From Flavobacterium sp. 9R (lineage in GTDB: Bacteria; Bacteroidota; Bacteroidia; Flavobacteriales; Flavobacteriaceae), in contig NZ_LR733413.1 in NCBI RefSeq assembly GCF_902506345.1, positions 62,001 through 126,000 of the forward strand: DNA of 64,000 nucleotides. The letters run 5' to 3'. The position numbers and the translations under genes are program-made. The stretch's first letter is position 1. Each line of letters begins with the position of its first letter. Positions 1 to 8,182 of the stretch are shown one piece after another. The notes beneath the pieces were generated by a model. That model was not told the DNA's origin, did no database searches, and worked only from the letters and a program-made list of their open reading frames with translations.

Positions 1-1211
1 CCAAAACTAGTCATATCTGCAAGTTCATTGATTGGAGTAAATGCAGCAACGATTGCTATAATACCACCTAAAATCATCAAGTTAGTTTTTGGAGTTCCAG
101 AAATTGGATTAACTTTTGCAAAAACTTGAGGAATCAAACCATCTTTAGACATTCCCAAGAAAATTCTAGATTGTCCCATAATCATAACCATCAATACTGA
201 AATCAAACCTACAGTTGCAGCAATTGTGATAATAAGACCTGCCCATCCTTGACCAGCAATATCAAAAGCATAAGCAACAGGAGCTTTAATTGCATCTGGA
301 TATTTTCCTAGTGGGTTAAAGTCTTGGTAATTCATCATTCCAGTCAAAACTAGAGACACCAGAATGTAAAGGAAAGTACAAATCAATAGCGAGGCGATAA
401 TAGCAAATGGTACATCTTTTTTAGGATTAATCGCTTCCCCAGCTTGTGTTGAAACAGCGTCGAAACCAACATATGCGAAGAAAATAGCAGCAGCACCAGA
501 AACAATTCCTGTTAACCCGTATGCGTTATGAGTGGATTCTTTCTCAATAATTTGAGTAGCCTCAGGAATAAATGGATGCCAATTATCTGTATTAATGAAA
601 AATGCTCCAGCAATAATCACAAACAAAACAGCAGATACTTTAAGAAGTACAATCATATTGTTTGCTTTTGCAGCACTTTTTGTACCTTTTATCAAAATAG
701 AAATTACAAATAATACAATCAAAAATGCTGGCAAATTCATTGAAAAACCTTCTCCAGTGTAGCTAGCAGGATCTGTTGTCAGATATTCTGGTAGTTCTAT
801 ATGAAACATCTTTAGTAATTTATTGAAATAGCCTGACCAAGAAACGGCGACCGTCATCGATCCCATAGCATATTCTAGAATAAGCCCCCAGCCTATAATC
901 CAAGCGAAAATTTCTCCAATTGTTCCATAAGCATAAGCATATGCAGATCCTTCAACAGGTAAAATAGAAGCAAACTCTGAGTAACATAGAGCAGCAAAAA
1001 CACAGGCAATACCTGCAATTATAAATGAAATTGCTAAAGCAGGGCCAGCATGATAATATGCTCCTGTTCCTGTAAGAACGAAAATACCACCACCAATAAT
1101 GGCTCCAACGCCAATAGCAGTAAGGCTCCATTTTCCAAGAACCCTTTTCAAATTACTTTTTTTCATATCGGCTTCAAAAGCTGATATTGGTTTAACTCTC
1201 CAAATTGACAT
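1..1211 (-). CDS. APC-family amino acid permease (3' end outside window)
   Basis: Reads leftwards from ATG at 1211 and stays open to the window edge, so about 403 N-terminal residues are present and the C-terminus is missing. It is a multi-spanning inner-membrane carrier of the amino acid-polyamine-organocation superfamily. TM1 has the diagnostic GAIIGGGIFVLTG segment (residues 36-48), followed by TM2/TM3 sequences CYSEFASILP, GSAYAYAYGTIGE and GWGLILEYAMG, the pattern of cationic amino acid transporter-like (YfnA/CAT) permeases. Such proteins import amino acids by proton symport or exchange; the substrate cannot be read from sequence. The start is supported by a TAnnTTTG box about 30 nt upstream. 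It is monocistronic here and divergent from the helix-hairpin-helix gene. Confidence 0.9.
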   Translation of the reverse strand, partial: MSIWRVKPISAFEADMKKSNLKRVLGKWSLTAIGVGAIIGGGIFVLTGTGAYYHAGPALAISFIIAGIACVFAALCYSEFASILPVEGSAYAYAYGTIGEIFAWIIGWGLILEYAMGSMTVAVSWSGYFNKLLKMFHIELPEYLTTDPASYTGEGFSMNLPAFLIVLFVISILIKGTKSAAKANNMIVLLKVSAVLFVIIAGAFFINTDNWHPFIPEATQIIEKESTHNAYGLTGIVSGAAAIFFAYVGFDAVSTQAGEAINPKKDVPFAIIASLLICTFLYILVSLVLTGMMNYQDFNPLGKYPDAIKAPVAYAFDIAGQGWAGLIITIAATVGLISVLMVMIMGQSRIFLGMSKDGLIPQVFAKVNPISGTPKTNLMILGGIIAIVAAFTPINELADMTSF

Positions 1212-1240
1212 GGTTATTTGTTGTTTTAGTTATTAAGTTC

Positions 1241-1248
1241 CAAATGTA
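1241..1248 (-). promoter_or_regulatory. -7 box of the permease promoter
   Basis: TACATTTG on the minus strand fits the Bacteroidota TAnnTTTG -7 consensus and lies about 30 nt before the ATG at 1211. No TTG sits at the usual upstream spacing, so only the -7 half is supported. Confidence 0.45.
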
Positions 1249-1434
1249 TTGTTTTTTATAAAAAATAAAAAAAATTATCTCTTTTAAGCTTACTTTTTTT
1301 CATATTTCTATCTATAAAATGATAACACTTGAGATTATGAATTAGTTATATTTTTTTTATAGTTTAAATCTCGTGTATTTTTCTTGTTAAGATATTGTGT
1401 TTTTTTTATTTTTAGCTGGAATATTAATTGCTTT

Positions 1435-2313
1435 ATGATGTTGAATAGGTTTTTATTTTATTTAAAGTTTACCAATAGTCAAAGAAAAGGGCTTTTGGTT
1501 TTGTTTGGAGTTATAATCGTTTTGCAACTGTTGTATTGGTTTGTTGGAGCAAATTCTATAAATAGTATTCCACTAGCTGCCAAAGATTGGCTTTCGCTAC
1601 AAGTAAAGATTGATGAGCTAAAAAACAACAAACAGACAAGGAGTACTCTTTACCCGTTCAATCCTAATTTTATAACAGACTATAAAGGGTATAAATTAGG
1701 AATGTCGGTAGAAGAAATAGATCGACTTCATGCATTTCGAAAAACAAATCGTTATGTAAATTCTGCAGAAGAATTTCAGAAGGTAACTGGTGTTTCGGAT
1801 ATGCTCTTGAGCAAAATTGCTCCTTTTTTTAAATTTCCTGATTGGGTGAATGCAAGAAAGAGGAATGATATGAAAACAATTACTTTTTATTCTACAAAAG
1901 ATAAAAAGAAGCTAGTTAAGATTGATATTAATTTTGCGACAAAAGAAGATTTAATTAAAGTTTATGGTATTGGTGAAGTCATAGCGAATCGAATAATTGC
2001 TCAAAGAAGTAGCTTGAAAGGTTTTGTGGCTATGGAACAGCTAAATGAGGTTTGGGGGTTGTCTCCAGAAGTAATCGAAAATTTAAATAGTCAGTTTTAT
2101 GTATCGAAATTACCAGAGTTAGAGCTAATCGATGTGAATAATGCTTCTTTAAAAGAACTGTCTCAGTTTATTTACTTCAAATATGCATTGGCTAAACAAA
2201 TCTTAATTTATAGAAGCATGAATGGTGATTTTAAAAATATTGAGGATTTGTTAAAAATTAAGGGTTTTCCTGTTGATAAAGCAAAAATAATTGCGTTATA
2301 TTTGAAGTTCTAA
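1435..2313 (+). CDS. Helix-hairpin-helix (ComEA-like) membrane-anchored protein
   Basis: About 292 residues. I start at the ATG pair at 1435/1438; a TTG at 1384 extends the frame but adds an unlikely 17-residue leader. Residues about 16-37 form one N-terminal transmembrane helix. The rest contains repeated helix-hairpin-helix modules, seen in segments such as VYGIGEVIANRII, VWGLSPEVIENL and IKGFPVDKAKIIALY. These modules bind DNA backbone non-specifically in ComEA/competence and repair proteins. Bacteroidota carry this multi-HhH, single-TM type widely, and its role there is not established. It lies 23 nt before the acyl-CoA dehydrogenase, so co-transcription is possible, although no functional link is obvious. 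Confidence 0.75.
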   Translation: MMLNRFLFYLKFTNSQRKGLLVLFGVIIVLQLLYWFVGANSINSIPLAAKDWLSLQVKIDELKNNKQTRSTLYPFNPNFITDYKGYKLGMSVEEIDRLHAFRKTNRYVNSAEEFQKVTGVSDMLLSKIAPFFKFPDWVNARKRNDMKTITFYSTKDKKKLVKIDINFATKEDLIKVYGIGEVIANRIIAQRSSLKGFVAMEQLNEVWGLSPEVIENLNSQFYVSKLPELELIDVNNASLKELSQFIYFKYALAKQILIYRSMNGDFKNIEDLLKIKGFPVDKAKIIALYLKF

Positions 2314-2336
2314 AAATAAAATAAAAAACGCATTTT

Positions 2337-3506
2337 ATGAATTCAGCATATTTTTCAGAAGAACATGATTTGTTTAGGGCAAGTTTAAAGGATTTTTTGC
2401 AGAAGGAAGTAGTACCTTATATTGAGCAATGGGAAAAATCTGGAACAATCGACCGTTTTATTTGGAAGAAGTTCGGAGAGATGGGGTTTTTAGGTATTTC
2501 ATATCCTGAAGTATACGGTGGTCTAAATCTAGATTTATTTTATATGGTGATTTTGTTAGAAGAACTTCAAAAAATAAAATCATCTGGTTTTGCAGCTGCT
2601 ATTTGGGCACATGTTTATTTAGCAATGACACATCTTAATGCAGAAGGCGATGAAAGAATAAAGAAAGAGTATTTGGTTCCAAGTATAGCTGGTGAAAAAA
2701 TTGGAGCGTTGTGTATTTCTGAACCTTTTGGAGGGAGTGATGTTGCAGGAATGCGAACAAATGCAATAAAAAAAGGTGATAAGTATATTATAAACGGATC
2801 CAAGACATTTATTACTAATGGAGTGTATGCGGATTATTATGTTGTTGCTGCTAAAACAGATCCTGCACTTGGGAATAAAGGAATTAGTATTTTTTTAATG
2901 GATACTTCATCTAAAGGAATTTCGGCAACCAAATTAGATAAATTAGGATGGAGAGCTTCTGATACGGCAGAAATTGCATTTGATAATGTAGAAGTGCCAA
3001 TGGAAAACCTGATGGGGGAAGAAAACAAAGGTTTTGCTTATATTATGCAACATTTTGCTTTGGAACGTTTGATTATGGCAATTAATGCGCACGCAAGAGC
3101 AGAATTCGCTTTGGATTATACTATTGATTATATGTCCAGTCGTGAAGCATTTGGAACAACAATAAATAAGTTTCAAGCTTTACGTCATACTCTTGTTGAG
3201 CATGCAACTGAAGTAGAACATTGTAAAATCTTCAATTATGCTGCTGTTGCGCGCTTAGACATAGGGGAATATGTAGTCAAAGAAGCGACAATGGCTAAAT
3301 TAAAATCAACAAAAGTGGCTGATGAAACTATTTATAGCTGTCTTCAAATGTTAGGAGGCTATGGTTATATGGAGGAGTATCCACTTGCAAGATTGTTTAG
3401 GGATAGTCGTTTAGGGCCAATAGGAGGAGGTACTTCTGAAATTTTGAAAGAGATATTGTCAAAAATGATTATTGATAAACAAAATTATAAACCCGCAGTA
3501 AAATAA
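2337..3506 (+). CDS. Acyl-CoA dehydrogenase
   Basis: 389 residues, full length for the family. This FAD enzyme introduces the alpha-beta double bond in acyl-CoA and passes electrons to ETF, in fatty acid or branched-chain amino acid degradation. Visible are the CISEPFGGSDVAGMRT FAD/substrate segment (126-141), ITNGVYADYYVVAAKT, and the C-terminal GGYGYMEEYPLARLFRD and GGGTSEI motifs. The usual catalytic Glu before GTSEI (YEGTS in MCAD/SCAD) is Gly here. Instead FALERLIMA (Glu243) matches the helix-G catalytic Glu of isovaleryl-CoA and long-chain acyl-CoA dehydrogenases. That points to a branched or longer substrate and the alternative base position; the exact substrate is unknown. Confidence 0.9.
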   Translation: MNSAYFSEEHDLFRASLKDFLQKEVVPYIEQWEKSGTIDRFIWKKFGEMGFLGISYPEVYGGLNLDLFYMVILLEELQKIKSSGFAAAIWAHVYLAMTHLNAEGDERIKKEYLVPSIAGEKIGALCISEPFGGSDVAGMRTNAIKKGDKYIINGSKTFITNGVYADYYVVAAKTDPALGNKGISIFLMDTSSKGISATKLDKLGWRASDTAEIAFDNVEVPMENLMGEENKGFAYIMQHFALERLIMAINAHARAEFALDYTIDYMSSREAFGTTINKFQALRHTLVEHATEVEHCKIFNYAAVARLDIGEYVVKEATMAKLKSTKVADETIYSCLQMLGGYGYMEEYPLARLFRDSRLGPIGGGTSEILKEILSKMIIDKQNYKPAVK

Positions 3507-3519
3507 TTATCGTTTTTGA

Positions 3520-3549
3520 TTGCTAATTAATAAAACTTTACTACTTTTG
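3520..3549 (+). promoter_or_regulatory. rpsU promoter
   Basis: TTG at 3520-3522, 19 nt spacer, then TACTTTTG at 3542-3549: a complete match to the flavobacterial TTG-N19-TAnnTTTG consensus, 30 nt before the rpsU ATG. Confidence 0.7.
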
Positions 3550-3578
3550 CGCACTTAACGAAAGGGGGTGATAAAATT

Positions 3579-3776
3579 ATGTTAATTATACCAATTAAAG
3601 ACGGAGAAAATATCGATAGAGCATTAAAGCGCTATAAAAGAAAATTTGATAAAACTGGAACTGTTCGTCAATTAAGAGCACGTACTGCTTTTATTAAGCC
3701 ATCAGTTATCAATAGAATGAAGTTCCAAAAAGCAGCTTACATTCAAAATATGAAAGATAGTTTAGAGAATATCTAA
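3579..3776 (+). CDS. rpsU: 30S ribosomal protein S21
   Basis: 65 residues, the normal length of Bacteroidota S21. It is a small, very basic protein of the 30S platform near the anti-Shine-Dalgarno end of 16S rRNA. The family signature is visible in the start MLIIPIKDGENIDRALKRYK, followed by RRKFD-like and TVRQLRARTAF segments. It has its own consensus promoter and ends in a strong hairpin terminator that runs into the next gene. A GGGGG-rich stretch (AAAGGGGGTG) about 10 nt before the ATG is unusual for this AT-rich genome and may act as a ribosome-binding site. Confidence 0.95.
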   Translation: MLIIPIKDGENIDRALKRYKRKFDKTGTVRQLRARTAFIKPSVINRMKFQKAAYIQNMKDSLENI

Positions 3777-3798
3777 ATTTCTGTTTTCAAAATTTATT

Positions 3799-3845
3799 AC
3801 CGTTAGTGATTAAAGTTTTATAACTTTGATCCTAACGGTTTTTTT
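3799..3845 (+). terminator. rpsU terminator abutting the xerC start
   Basis: ACCGTTAG (3799-3806) pairs with CTAACGGT (3832-3839); the inner AAAGTT/AACTTT stem closes a TTAT loop, and T residues run from 3839 to 3845. The T-run ends directly at the ATG of the recombinase gene (3846). Confidence 0.8.
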
Positions 3846-4742
3846 ATGACTTCTATTAAAGTAGCTTTTAGGGATTATTTAGTTCTAGAGAAGAATTATT
3901 CATTACATACGCAAAAAGCGTACTGTGATGATGTGGATGCTTTTGAGGCTTTTTTGCAGGACGCTTCTTTTGAGGTTATCTTGGAAAAAGTAGCGTATTC
4001 CCATATTAGGAGTTGGGTGGTTTTTTTGGTGGACTCGGGATTGAGTACTGTTTCGGTGAATAGGAAAATTGCTTCTTTGAAAGCGTTTTATAAATTTTTA
4101 TTAAAGACAAAGCAGATTTCTGTCAGTCCTTTGCTTAAGCATCGAGCTTTAAAGGTTTCTAAAAATATACAAATTCCTTTTTCTGAAAAAGAGATGAATA
4201 GTCTTGATGGTGTTTTTAGCGCTGATGCTGATTTTGATTCTTTAAGGGATAGGTTGATGATTGAAATGTTTTATGCTACAGGAATGCGTAGGGCTGAAAT
4301 CATTAATTTAAGGTGTAAGGATGTAAATGTTGGCGCTGCTACTATAAAAGTGCTTGGTAAGAGAAATAAAGAAAGGATTGTTCCGATGTTGTCAATGTTA
4401 GCGGGGCGTATTGAGTTGTATTTAAAGGAGCGGTCAAATTTAGAAGAGCTTGTTGATTTTGAATATTTTTTTGTTACTTCAAAAGGGTTAAAATTAAGTC
4501 AATCTTTTGTCTATAGAACAATTAATTTGTACTTTAGTAATGTCTCCGAGAAAGTAAAGAAGAGTCCGCATGTTTTAAGGCATACTTTTGCGACTCATAT
4601 GTTAAATAACGGGGCGGATTTGAATTCAATAAAGGAGTTATTAGGGCATTCAAGTTTGGCGTCTACACAGGTGTATACTAATAGTAGTTTGTCTGAGTTA
4701 AAAAAAGTGTATAAAGATGCGCATCCAAGAAGCCTGAAGTGA
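3846..4742 (+). CDS. xerC: Tyrosine recombinase, XerC-type
   Basis: 298 residues, the normal XerC/D length. In this family the enzyme resolves chromosome dimers at dif with a partner recombinase. An N-terminal SAM-like core-binding domain (about 1-90, with YLVLEKNYSLHTQKAY) precedes the catalytic domain. All six catalytic positions are visible: Arg148 (ATGMRRAE), Lys172 (LGKRNKERIVP), His242 and Arg245 (SPHVLRHTFATHM), His268 (LLGHSS) and the nucleophile Tyr277 (QVYTN). Its ATG follows directly after the rpsU terminator T-run, leaving no room for a normal leader, so expression probably depends on read-through or a weak internal start. The position beside rpsU/hpf/tuf argues for a housekeeping Xer protein rather than an integron or phage integrase. 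Confidence 0.9.
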   Translation: MTSIKVAFRDYLVLEKNYSLHTQKAYCDDVDAFEAFLQDASFEVILEKVAYSHIRSWVVFLVDSGLSTVSVNRKIASLKAFYKFLLKTKQISVSPLLKHRALKVSKNIQIPFSEKEMNSLDGVFSADADFDSLRDRLMIEMFYATGMRRAEIINLRCKDVNVGAATIKVLGKRNKERIVPMLSMLAGRIELYLKERSNLEELVDFEYFFVTSKGLKLSQSFVYRTINLYFSNVSEKVKKSPHVLRHTFATHMLNNGADLNSIKELLGHSSLASTQVYTNSSLSELKKVYKDAHPRSLK

Positions 4743-4772
4743 TTTCTATACTATGTTTAACCACAAAAAATA

Positions 4773-5081
4773 ATGATTATGAAGGTAAATGTTCATGCAG
4801 TTAACTTTACTGTTGACAGAAAGCTAGTAGATTTTGTCCAAGTTAGAATGGATAAGTTAGAAAAGTATTATGATAAAGTAGTTTCTTCGGATGTTTTTAT
4901 GAAGGTTGAAAAGACAAGTGATAAAGAAAATAAAATTGTGGAGGTTAAAATTAATGTTCCTGGAGATGATTTTTTGGTAAAAAAACAATGCAAAACTTTT
5001 GAGGAGGCTATTGATTTGTCGGCTGAATCACTCGAACGTTTGCTGGTTAAAAGAAAAGAAAAAATAAGATCTCATATTTAA
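4773..5081 (+). CDS. hpf: Ribosome hibernation-promoting factor (short HPF/RaiA family)
   Basis: 102 residues, the short form without the C-terminal dimerisation domain. The family binds the 30S decoding site in stationary phase and blocks or stores ribosomes. The beta-alpha-beta-beta-beta-alpha fold is recognisable: MKVNVHAVNFTVDRKLVDFV, then DKLEKYYDKVVSSDVFMKV, and the basic C-terminal helix RLLVKRKEKIRSH. Two ATGs (4773 and 4779) are both usable. It lies 30 nt after xerC, ahead of the tRNA-tuf operon promoter. Confidence 0.9.
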   Translation: MIMKVNVHAVNFTVDRKLVDFVQVRMDKLEKYYDKVVSSDVFMKVEKTSDKENKIVEVKINVPGDDFLVKKQCKTFEEAIDLSAESLERLLVKRKEKIRSHI

Positions 5082-5106
5082 TTCAATTTTTTTTCAAAAA
5101 AATGTT

Positions 5107-5135
5107 TTGATTAAGAGATAAAATCTATACATTTG
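5107..5135 (+). promoter_or_regulatory. Promoter of the tRNA-tuf operon
   Basis: TTG at 5107-5109, 18 nt spacer, TACATTTG at 5128-5135 match the flavobacterial promoter pattern, 38 nt before the first tRNA. Confidence 0.65.
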
Positions 5136-5173
5136 CAGTCCGTTAGAAATAGCGGACTTTTTTATTGATATTT

Positions 5174-5247
5174 GCCAGTGTAGCTCAGTCGGCTAGAGCA
5201 GCTGATTTGTAATCAGCAGGTCGTGGGTTCGAGTCCCTCCACCGGCT
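5174..5247 (+). tRNA. tRNA-Thr (anticodon TGT)
   Basis: Full cloverleaf with anticodon loop TTTGTAA inside the CTGAT/ATCAG stem, TGGCTAGAGC D-region and GGTTCGAGTCC T-arm. Acceptor GCCAGTG pairs with CACCGGC with one A-C mismatch at the fourth pair. CCA is not encoded. First of three tRNAs ahead of tuf. Confidence 0.95.
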
Positions 5248-5299
5248 CTATTAGGTTCAAATTTTGTTTTGAACACGTTCTTAAGGTTATGGTAATGAA

Positions 5300-5380
5300 G
5301 GGGAGATACTCAAGCGGCCAACGAGGGCAGACTGTAAATCTGCTGTGAAAACTTCGCAGGTTCGAATCCTGCTCTCCCCA
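5300..5380 (+). tRNA. tRNA-Tyr (anticodon GTA)
   Basis: Acceptor GGGGAGA pairs with TCTCCCC. The anticodon loop is CTGTAAA, and the long variable arm (TGCTGTGAAAACTTCGCA) is the class II form expected for bacterial tRNA-Tyr. CCA is not encoded. Confidence 0.95.
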
Positions 5381-5443
5381 CAAATTAGAATAAAGATTAT
5401 AGATAAGTGAGTTTATGCTCTACGCTTCTTAATCAAGGATTCT

Positions 5444-5515
5444 GCCGACTTAGCTCAGGGGTAGAGTGCTTCCTTGGTAAGGAAGAGGTCACGGGTTCAA
5501 TTCCCGTAGTTGGCT
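5444..5515 (+). tRNA. tRNA-Thr (anticodon GGT)
   Basis: Acceptor GCCGACT/AGTTGGC, anticodon stem CTTCC/GGAAG with loop TTGGTAA, and T-arm GGGTTCAATTCCC. It lies 55 nt before tuf, as thrT does in the E. coli thrU-tyrU-glyT-thrT-tufB operon. No tRNA-Gly lies in the 63-nt gap before it. Confidence 0.95.
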
Positions 5516-5569
5516 CAAGTAAGTAGGAAATTGAAATAAATATATAACTAAGATTAAAAATTAAGTAAA

Positions 5570-6754
5570 ATGGCAAAGGAAAATTTTACCCGTAACAAGC
5601 CCCATTTGAACATTGGTACAATTGGGCACGTGGATCACGGAAAAACTACATTAACTGCGGCAATTACAAAAGTATTGTCTGATGCAGGTTACTGTCAAGC
5701 AAAATCATTTGATCAAATTGATAATGCTCCAGAAGAAAAAGAAAGAGGTATTACAATTAATACTTCTCACGTAGAGTATGAAACTTCTAACCGTCACTAC
5801 GCTCACGTTGACTGTCCGGGTCACGCGGATTACGTTAAGAACATGGTTACTGGTGCTGCTCAAATGGACGGTGCTATTCTTGTTGTTGCGGCTACTGATG
5901 GACCAATGCCACAAACTCGTGAGCACATCCTTTTAGGTCGTCAAGTTGGTATTCCAAGAATCGTTGTATTCATGAACAAAGTGGATATGGTTGATGATGC
6001 TGAGTTGTTAGAATTAGTTGAGATGGAAATCAGAGACTTATTATCTTTCTACGAGTATGATGGAGATAACGGTCCAGTTGTTCAAGGTTCTGCTTTAGGT
6101 GGATTGAACAATGATCCTGCTTGGGTTCCTAAAATCATTGAATTGATGGAAGCTGTTGATGCTTGGATCGAAGAGCCAGAAAGAGACGTAAACAAGCCTT
6201 TCTTGATGCCTGTTGAAGACGTATTCTCAATCACTGGTCGTGGAACTGTAGCTACAGGTCGTATCGAAACTGGTGTTGCTAATACTGGAGATCCAGTTGA
6301 AATCATTGGTATGGGAGCTGAGAAATTAACTTCTACAATCACTGGAGTTGAGATGTTCCGTAAAATCCTTGATAGAGGTGAAGCTGGAGATAACGTTGGT
6401 ATCTTGTTAAGAGGTATTCAAAAAGAAGATATTAAAAGAGGAATGGTAATCTGTAAACCAGGTTCTGTTAAGCCTCACGATCACTTCAAAGCTGAGGTGT
6501 ATATCTTGAAAAAAGAAGAAGGTGGACGTCACACTCCATTCCACAATAACTACCGTCCACAATTCTACGTACGTACAACTGACGTAACTGGTATTATTTC
6601 TTTACCAGCTGGTGTAGAGATGGTTATGCCTGGAGATAACTTAACTATTGAAGTTAAATTATTGAGCGAGATTGCATTAAACGTAGGTTTACGTTTTGCT
6701 ATCCGTGAAGGTGGTAGAACTGTAGGTGCAGGTCAAGTTACTGAAATCCTTTAG
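5570..6754 (+). CDS. tuf: Translation elongation factor Tu
   Basis: 394 residues. The GTPase delivers aminoacyl-tRNA to the ribosomal A site. G1 is GHVDHGKTT (19-27), followed by the switch region [15 protein letters not shown]3 [13 protein letters not shown]4 NKVDMVD, domain 2 ([14 protein letters not shown]) and the C-terminal [18 protein letters not shown]. Codon choice is visibly stronger than in neighbouring genes, as expected for a highly expressed gene. It is transcribed with the upstream tRNAs, and a hairpin terminator separates it from tRNA-Trp and secE. Confidence 0.99.
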   Translation: MAKENFTRNKPHLNIGTIGHVDHGKTTLTAAITKVLSDAGYCQAKSFDQIDNAPEEKERGITINTSHVEYETSNRHYAHVDCPGHADYVKNMVTGAAQMDGAILVVAATDGPMPQTREHILLGRQVGIPRIVVFMNKVDMVDDAELLELVEMEIRDLLSFYEYDGDNGPVVQGSALGGLNNDPAWVPKIIELMEAVDAWIEEPERDVNKPFLMPVEDVFSITGRGTVATGRIETGVANTGDPVEIIGMGAEKLTSTITGVEMFRKILDRGEAGDNVGILLRGIQKEDIKRGMVICKPGSVKPHDHFKAEVYILKKEEGGRHTPFHNNYRPQFYVRTTDVTGIISLPAGVEMVMPGDNLTIEVKLLSEIALNVGLRFAIREGGRTVGAGQVTEIL

Positions 6755-6780
6755 TTTTTTAACTAAAACAAATAAACTAA

Positions 6781-6808
6781 GCCAGTAACGCTTTAGTTAC
6801 TGGCTTTA
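6781..6808 (+). terminator. tuf terminator
   Basis: Perfect 9-bp stem GCCAGTAAC (6781-6789) / GTTACTGGC (6796-6804), loop GCTTTA, then only a short TTTAAT. Because the T-run is weak, partial read-through into tRNA-Trp/secE is plausible. Confidence 0.7.
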
Positions 6809-6810
6809 AT

Positions 6811-6881
6811 ACGGGCGTAGTTCAAGGGTAGAATAGCGGTCTCCAAAACCGTTGATGGGGGTTCGAATCCCTCCGCCCGTG
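6811..6881 (+). tRNA. tRNA-Trp (anticodon CCA)
   Basis: Acceptor ACGGGCG/CGCCCGT, anticodon stem GCGGT/ACCGT with loop CTCCAAA, T-arm GGGGTTCGAATCCC. It occupies the conserved slot between tuf and secE. Confidence 0.95.
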
Positions 6882-6906
6882 CAATATATAACACAGAGTT
6901 TAAATT

Positions 6907-7104
6907 ATGGCAAAAGTTGTTAATTACATTTCAGAGGCATTTGAAGAATTAAAGTCAAATGTTACTTGGCCAGCTTGGGCTGAGGTTCAACGTCTAACAA
7001 TTGTTGTTGCTGTTTTTTCAGTACTATTCGCTTTGGCGACATGGGGAGTAGATGAAATGTTTGCAAAAGCATTAGAAGGATTTTTTAACTGGTTGAAAGC
7101 ATAA
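6907..7104 (+). CDS. secE: Preprotein translocase subunit SecE
   Basis: 65 residues, the short single-TM form of SecE found in most bacteria. It clamps SecY in the inner-membrane SecYEG channel. The amphipathic N-terminal helix ends in the conserved EELKSNVTWPAWAEVQR segment (about 14-30), followed by one transmembrane helix (about 31-55). The order tuf, tRNA-Trp, secE, nusG is conserved, and nusG follows after 10 nt. Confidence 0.95.
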   Translation: MAKVVNYISEAFEELKSNVTWPAWAEVQRLTIVVAVFSVLFALATWGVDEMFAKALEGFFNWLKA

Positions 7105-7114
7105 ATTTCTTGGG

Positions 7115-7666
7115 ATGACTGAAAATAATTTAAAAAAGTGGTATGTCGTTCGTGCAGTAAGCGGGCAAGAAAATAAAGTAAAAGCATATATCGAAACTGA
7201 AATCGCTAGATTAGGGATGGAGGATTATGTATCTCAAGTATTGGTGCCTACTGAAAAAGTAGTTACCGTGAAAGAAGGAAAAAAAATCGCAAAAGATAAA
7301 GTTTATTTTCCGGGGTATGTAATGATAGAGGCTAACTTGGTTGGTGAGATACCTCATATTATTAAGTCTATTACAAGTGTCATAGGGTTTTTGGGAGAAA
7401 CTAAAGGTGGTGAACCAGTTCCTTTAAGAATGGCAGAAGTTAACCGTATGTTAGGAAAAGTAGATGAGTTAACTGTTAATACAGATACTCGTTCTATTCC
7501 ATTTAATGTTGGTGAAACGATTAAGGTTATTGATGGACCTTTTAATGGTTTTAATGGAACTGTTGAAAAAATCAATGAAGAAAAGCGTAAACTTGAAGTT
7601 ATGGTTAAGATTTTCGGAAGAAAAACGCCATTAGAGTTGAGTTTTATGCAAGTGGAAAAAGTATAA
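7115..7666 (+). CDS. nusG: Transcription termination/antitermination factor NusG
   Basis: 183 residues, standard length. NusG rides on RNA polymerase, increases processivity and couples to Rho or the ribosome. The N-terminal NGN domain begins KKWYVVRAVSGQENKVKAY and contains VYFPGYVMIEA. The C-terminal KOW domain (about 128-183) has VIDGPFNGFNGTVEKINEEK and ends in the typical PLELSF segment. Read as part of the secE-nusG-rplK transcript. Confidence 0.97.
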   Translation: MTENNLKKWYVVRAVSGQENKVKAYIETEIARLGMEDYVSQVLVPTEKVVTVKEGKKIAKDKVYFPGYVMIEANLVGEIPHIIKSITSVIGFLGETKGGEPVPLRMAEVNRMLGKVDELTVNTDTRSIPFNVGETIKVIDGPFNGFNGTVEKINEEKRKLEVMVKIFGRKTPLELSFMQVEKV

Positions 7667-7687
7667 TTTTTGTTACACTATAATAAT

Positions 7688-7726
7688 CACACAATCGCTT
7701 CCAATGATTGTCGTGTTAAATTTTTT
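7688..7726 (+). terminator. Weak attenuator-like hairpin before rplK
   Basis: ACAATC (7691-7696) pairs with GATTGT (7706-7711), extended by CAC/GTG around a bulged C, then a T-run at 7720-7726, 6 nt before rplK. The stem is short, so this is more likely partial attenuation or a ribosomal-protein binding leader than full termination. Confidence 0.4.
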
Positions 7727-7731
7727 AAAAA

Positions 7732-8169
7732 ATGGCTAAAGAAATTAGTAAGGTAGTTAAACTACAAGTTAAGGGAGGTGCTGCGAATCCGTCGCCACCG
7801 GTTGGACCTGCTTTAGGAGCTGCTGGGGTGAACATCATGGAGTTCTGTAAGCAATTTAATGCTAGAACACAAGATAAACCTGGCAAAATATGCCCAGTAC
7901 AAATTACTGTGTATAAAGACAAATCATTCGATTTTGTTGTTAAGACTCCTCCTGCAGCAGTTCAGTTAATGGAAGCTGCAAAGCTAAAATCTGGTTCAGG
8001 TGAGCCTAATCGTAAAAAAGTAGCTAGCGTTACTTGGGAACAAATTAGAGCTATTGCTGAAGACAAAATGCCAGACTTAAATGCATTCACTATTGAGTCT
8101 GCTATGAGTATGGTTGCTGGAACAGCTAGATCTATGGGTATAACTGTATCAGGAGATTCTCCTTTTTAA
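7732..8169 (+). CDS. rplK: 50S ribosomal protein L11
   Basis: 145 residues. Forms the GTPase-associated centre with 23S rRNA helices 43-44. The family start is clear ([20 protein letters not shown], about 9-28), including the proline-rich hinge, followed by the RNA-binding C-terminal domain. rplA follows after 13 nt in the usual L11-L1 pair. Confidence 0.98.
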   Translation: MAKEISKVVKLQVKGGAANPSPPVGPALGAAGVNIMEFCKQFNARTQDKPGKICPVQITVYKDKSFDFVVKTPPAAVQLMEAAKLKSGSGEPNRKKVASVTWEQIRAIAEDKMPDLNAFTIESAMSMVAGTARSMGITVSGDSPF

Positions 8170-8182
8170 TTAAGAGAAAGAC

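Noticed and set aside
3846..4742. XerC-like gene as a phage or integron integrase
   Set aside because: It lies in a conserved housekeeping neighbourhood with no attachment repeats, cassette genes or phage genes nearby, and has Xer length and motifs.
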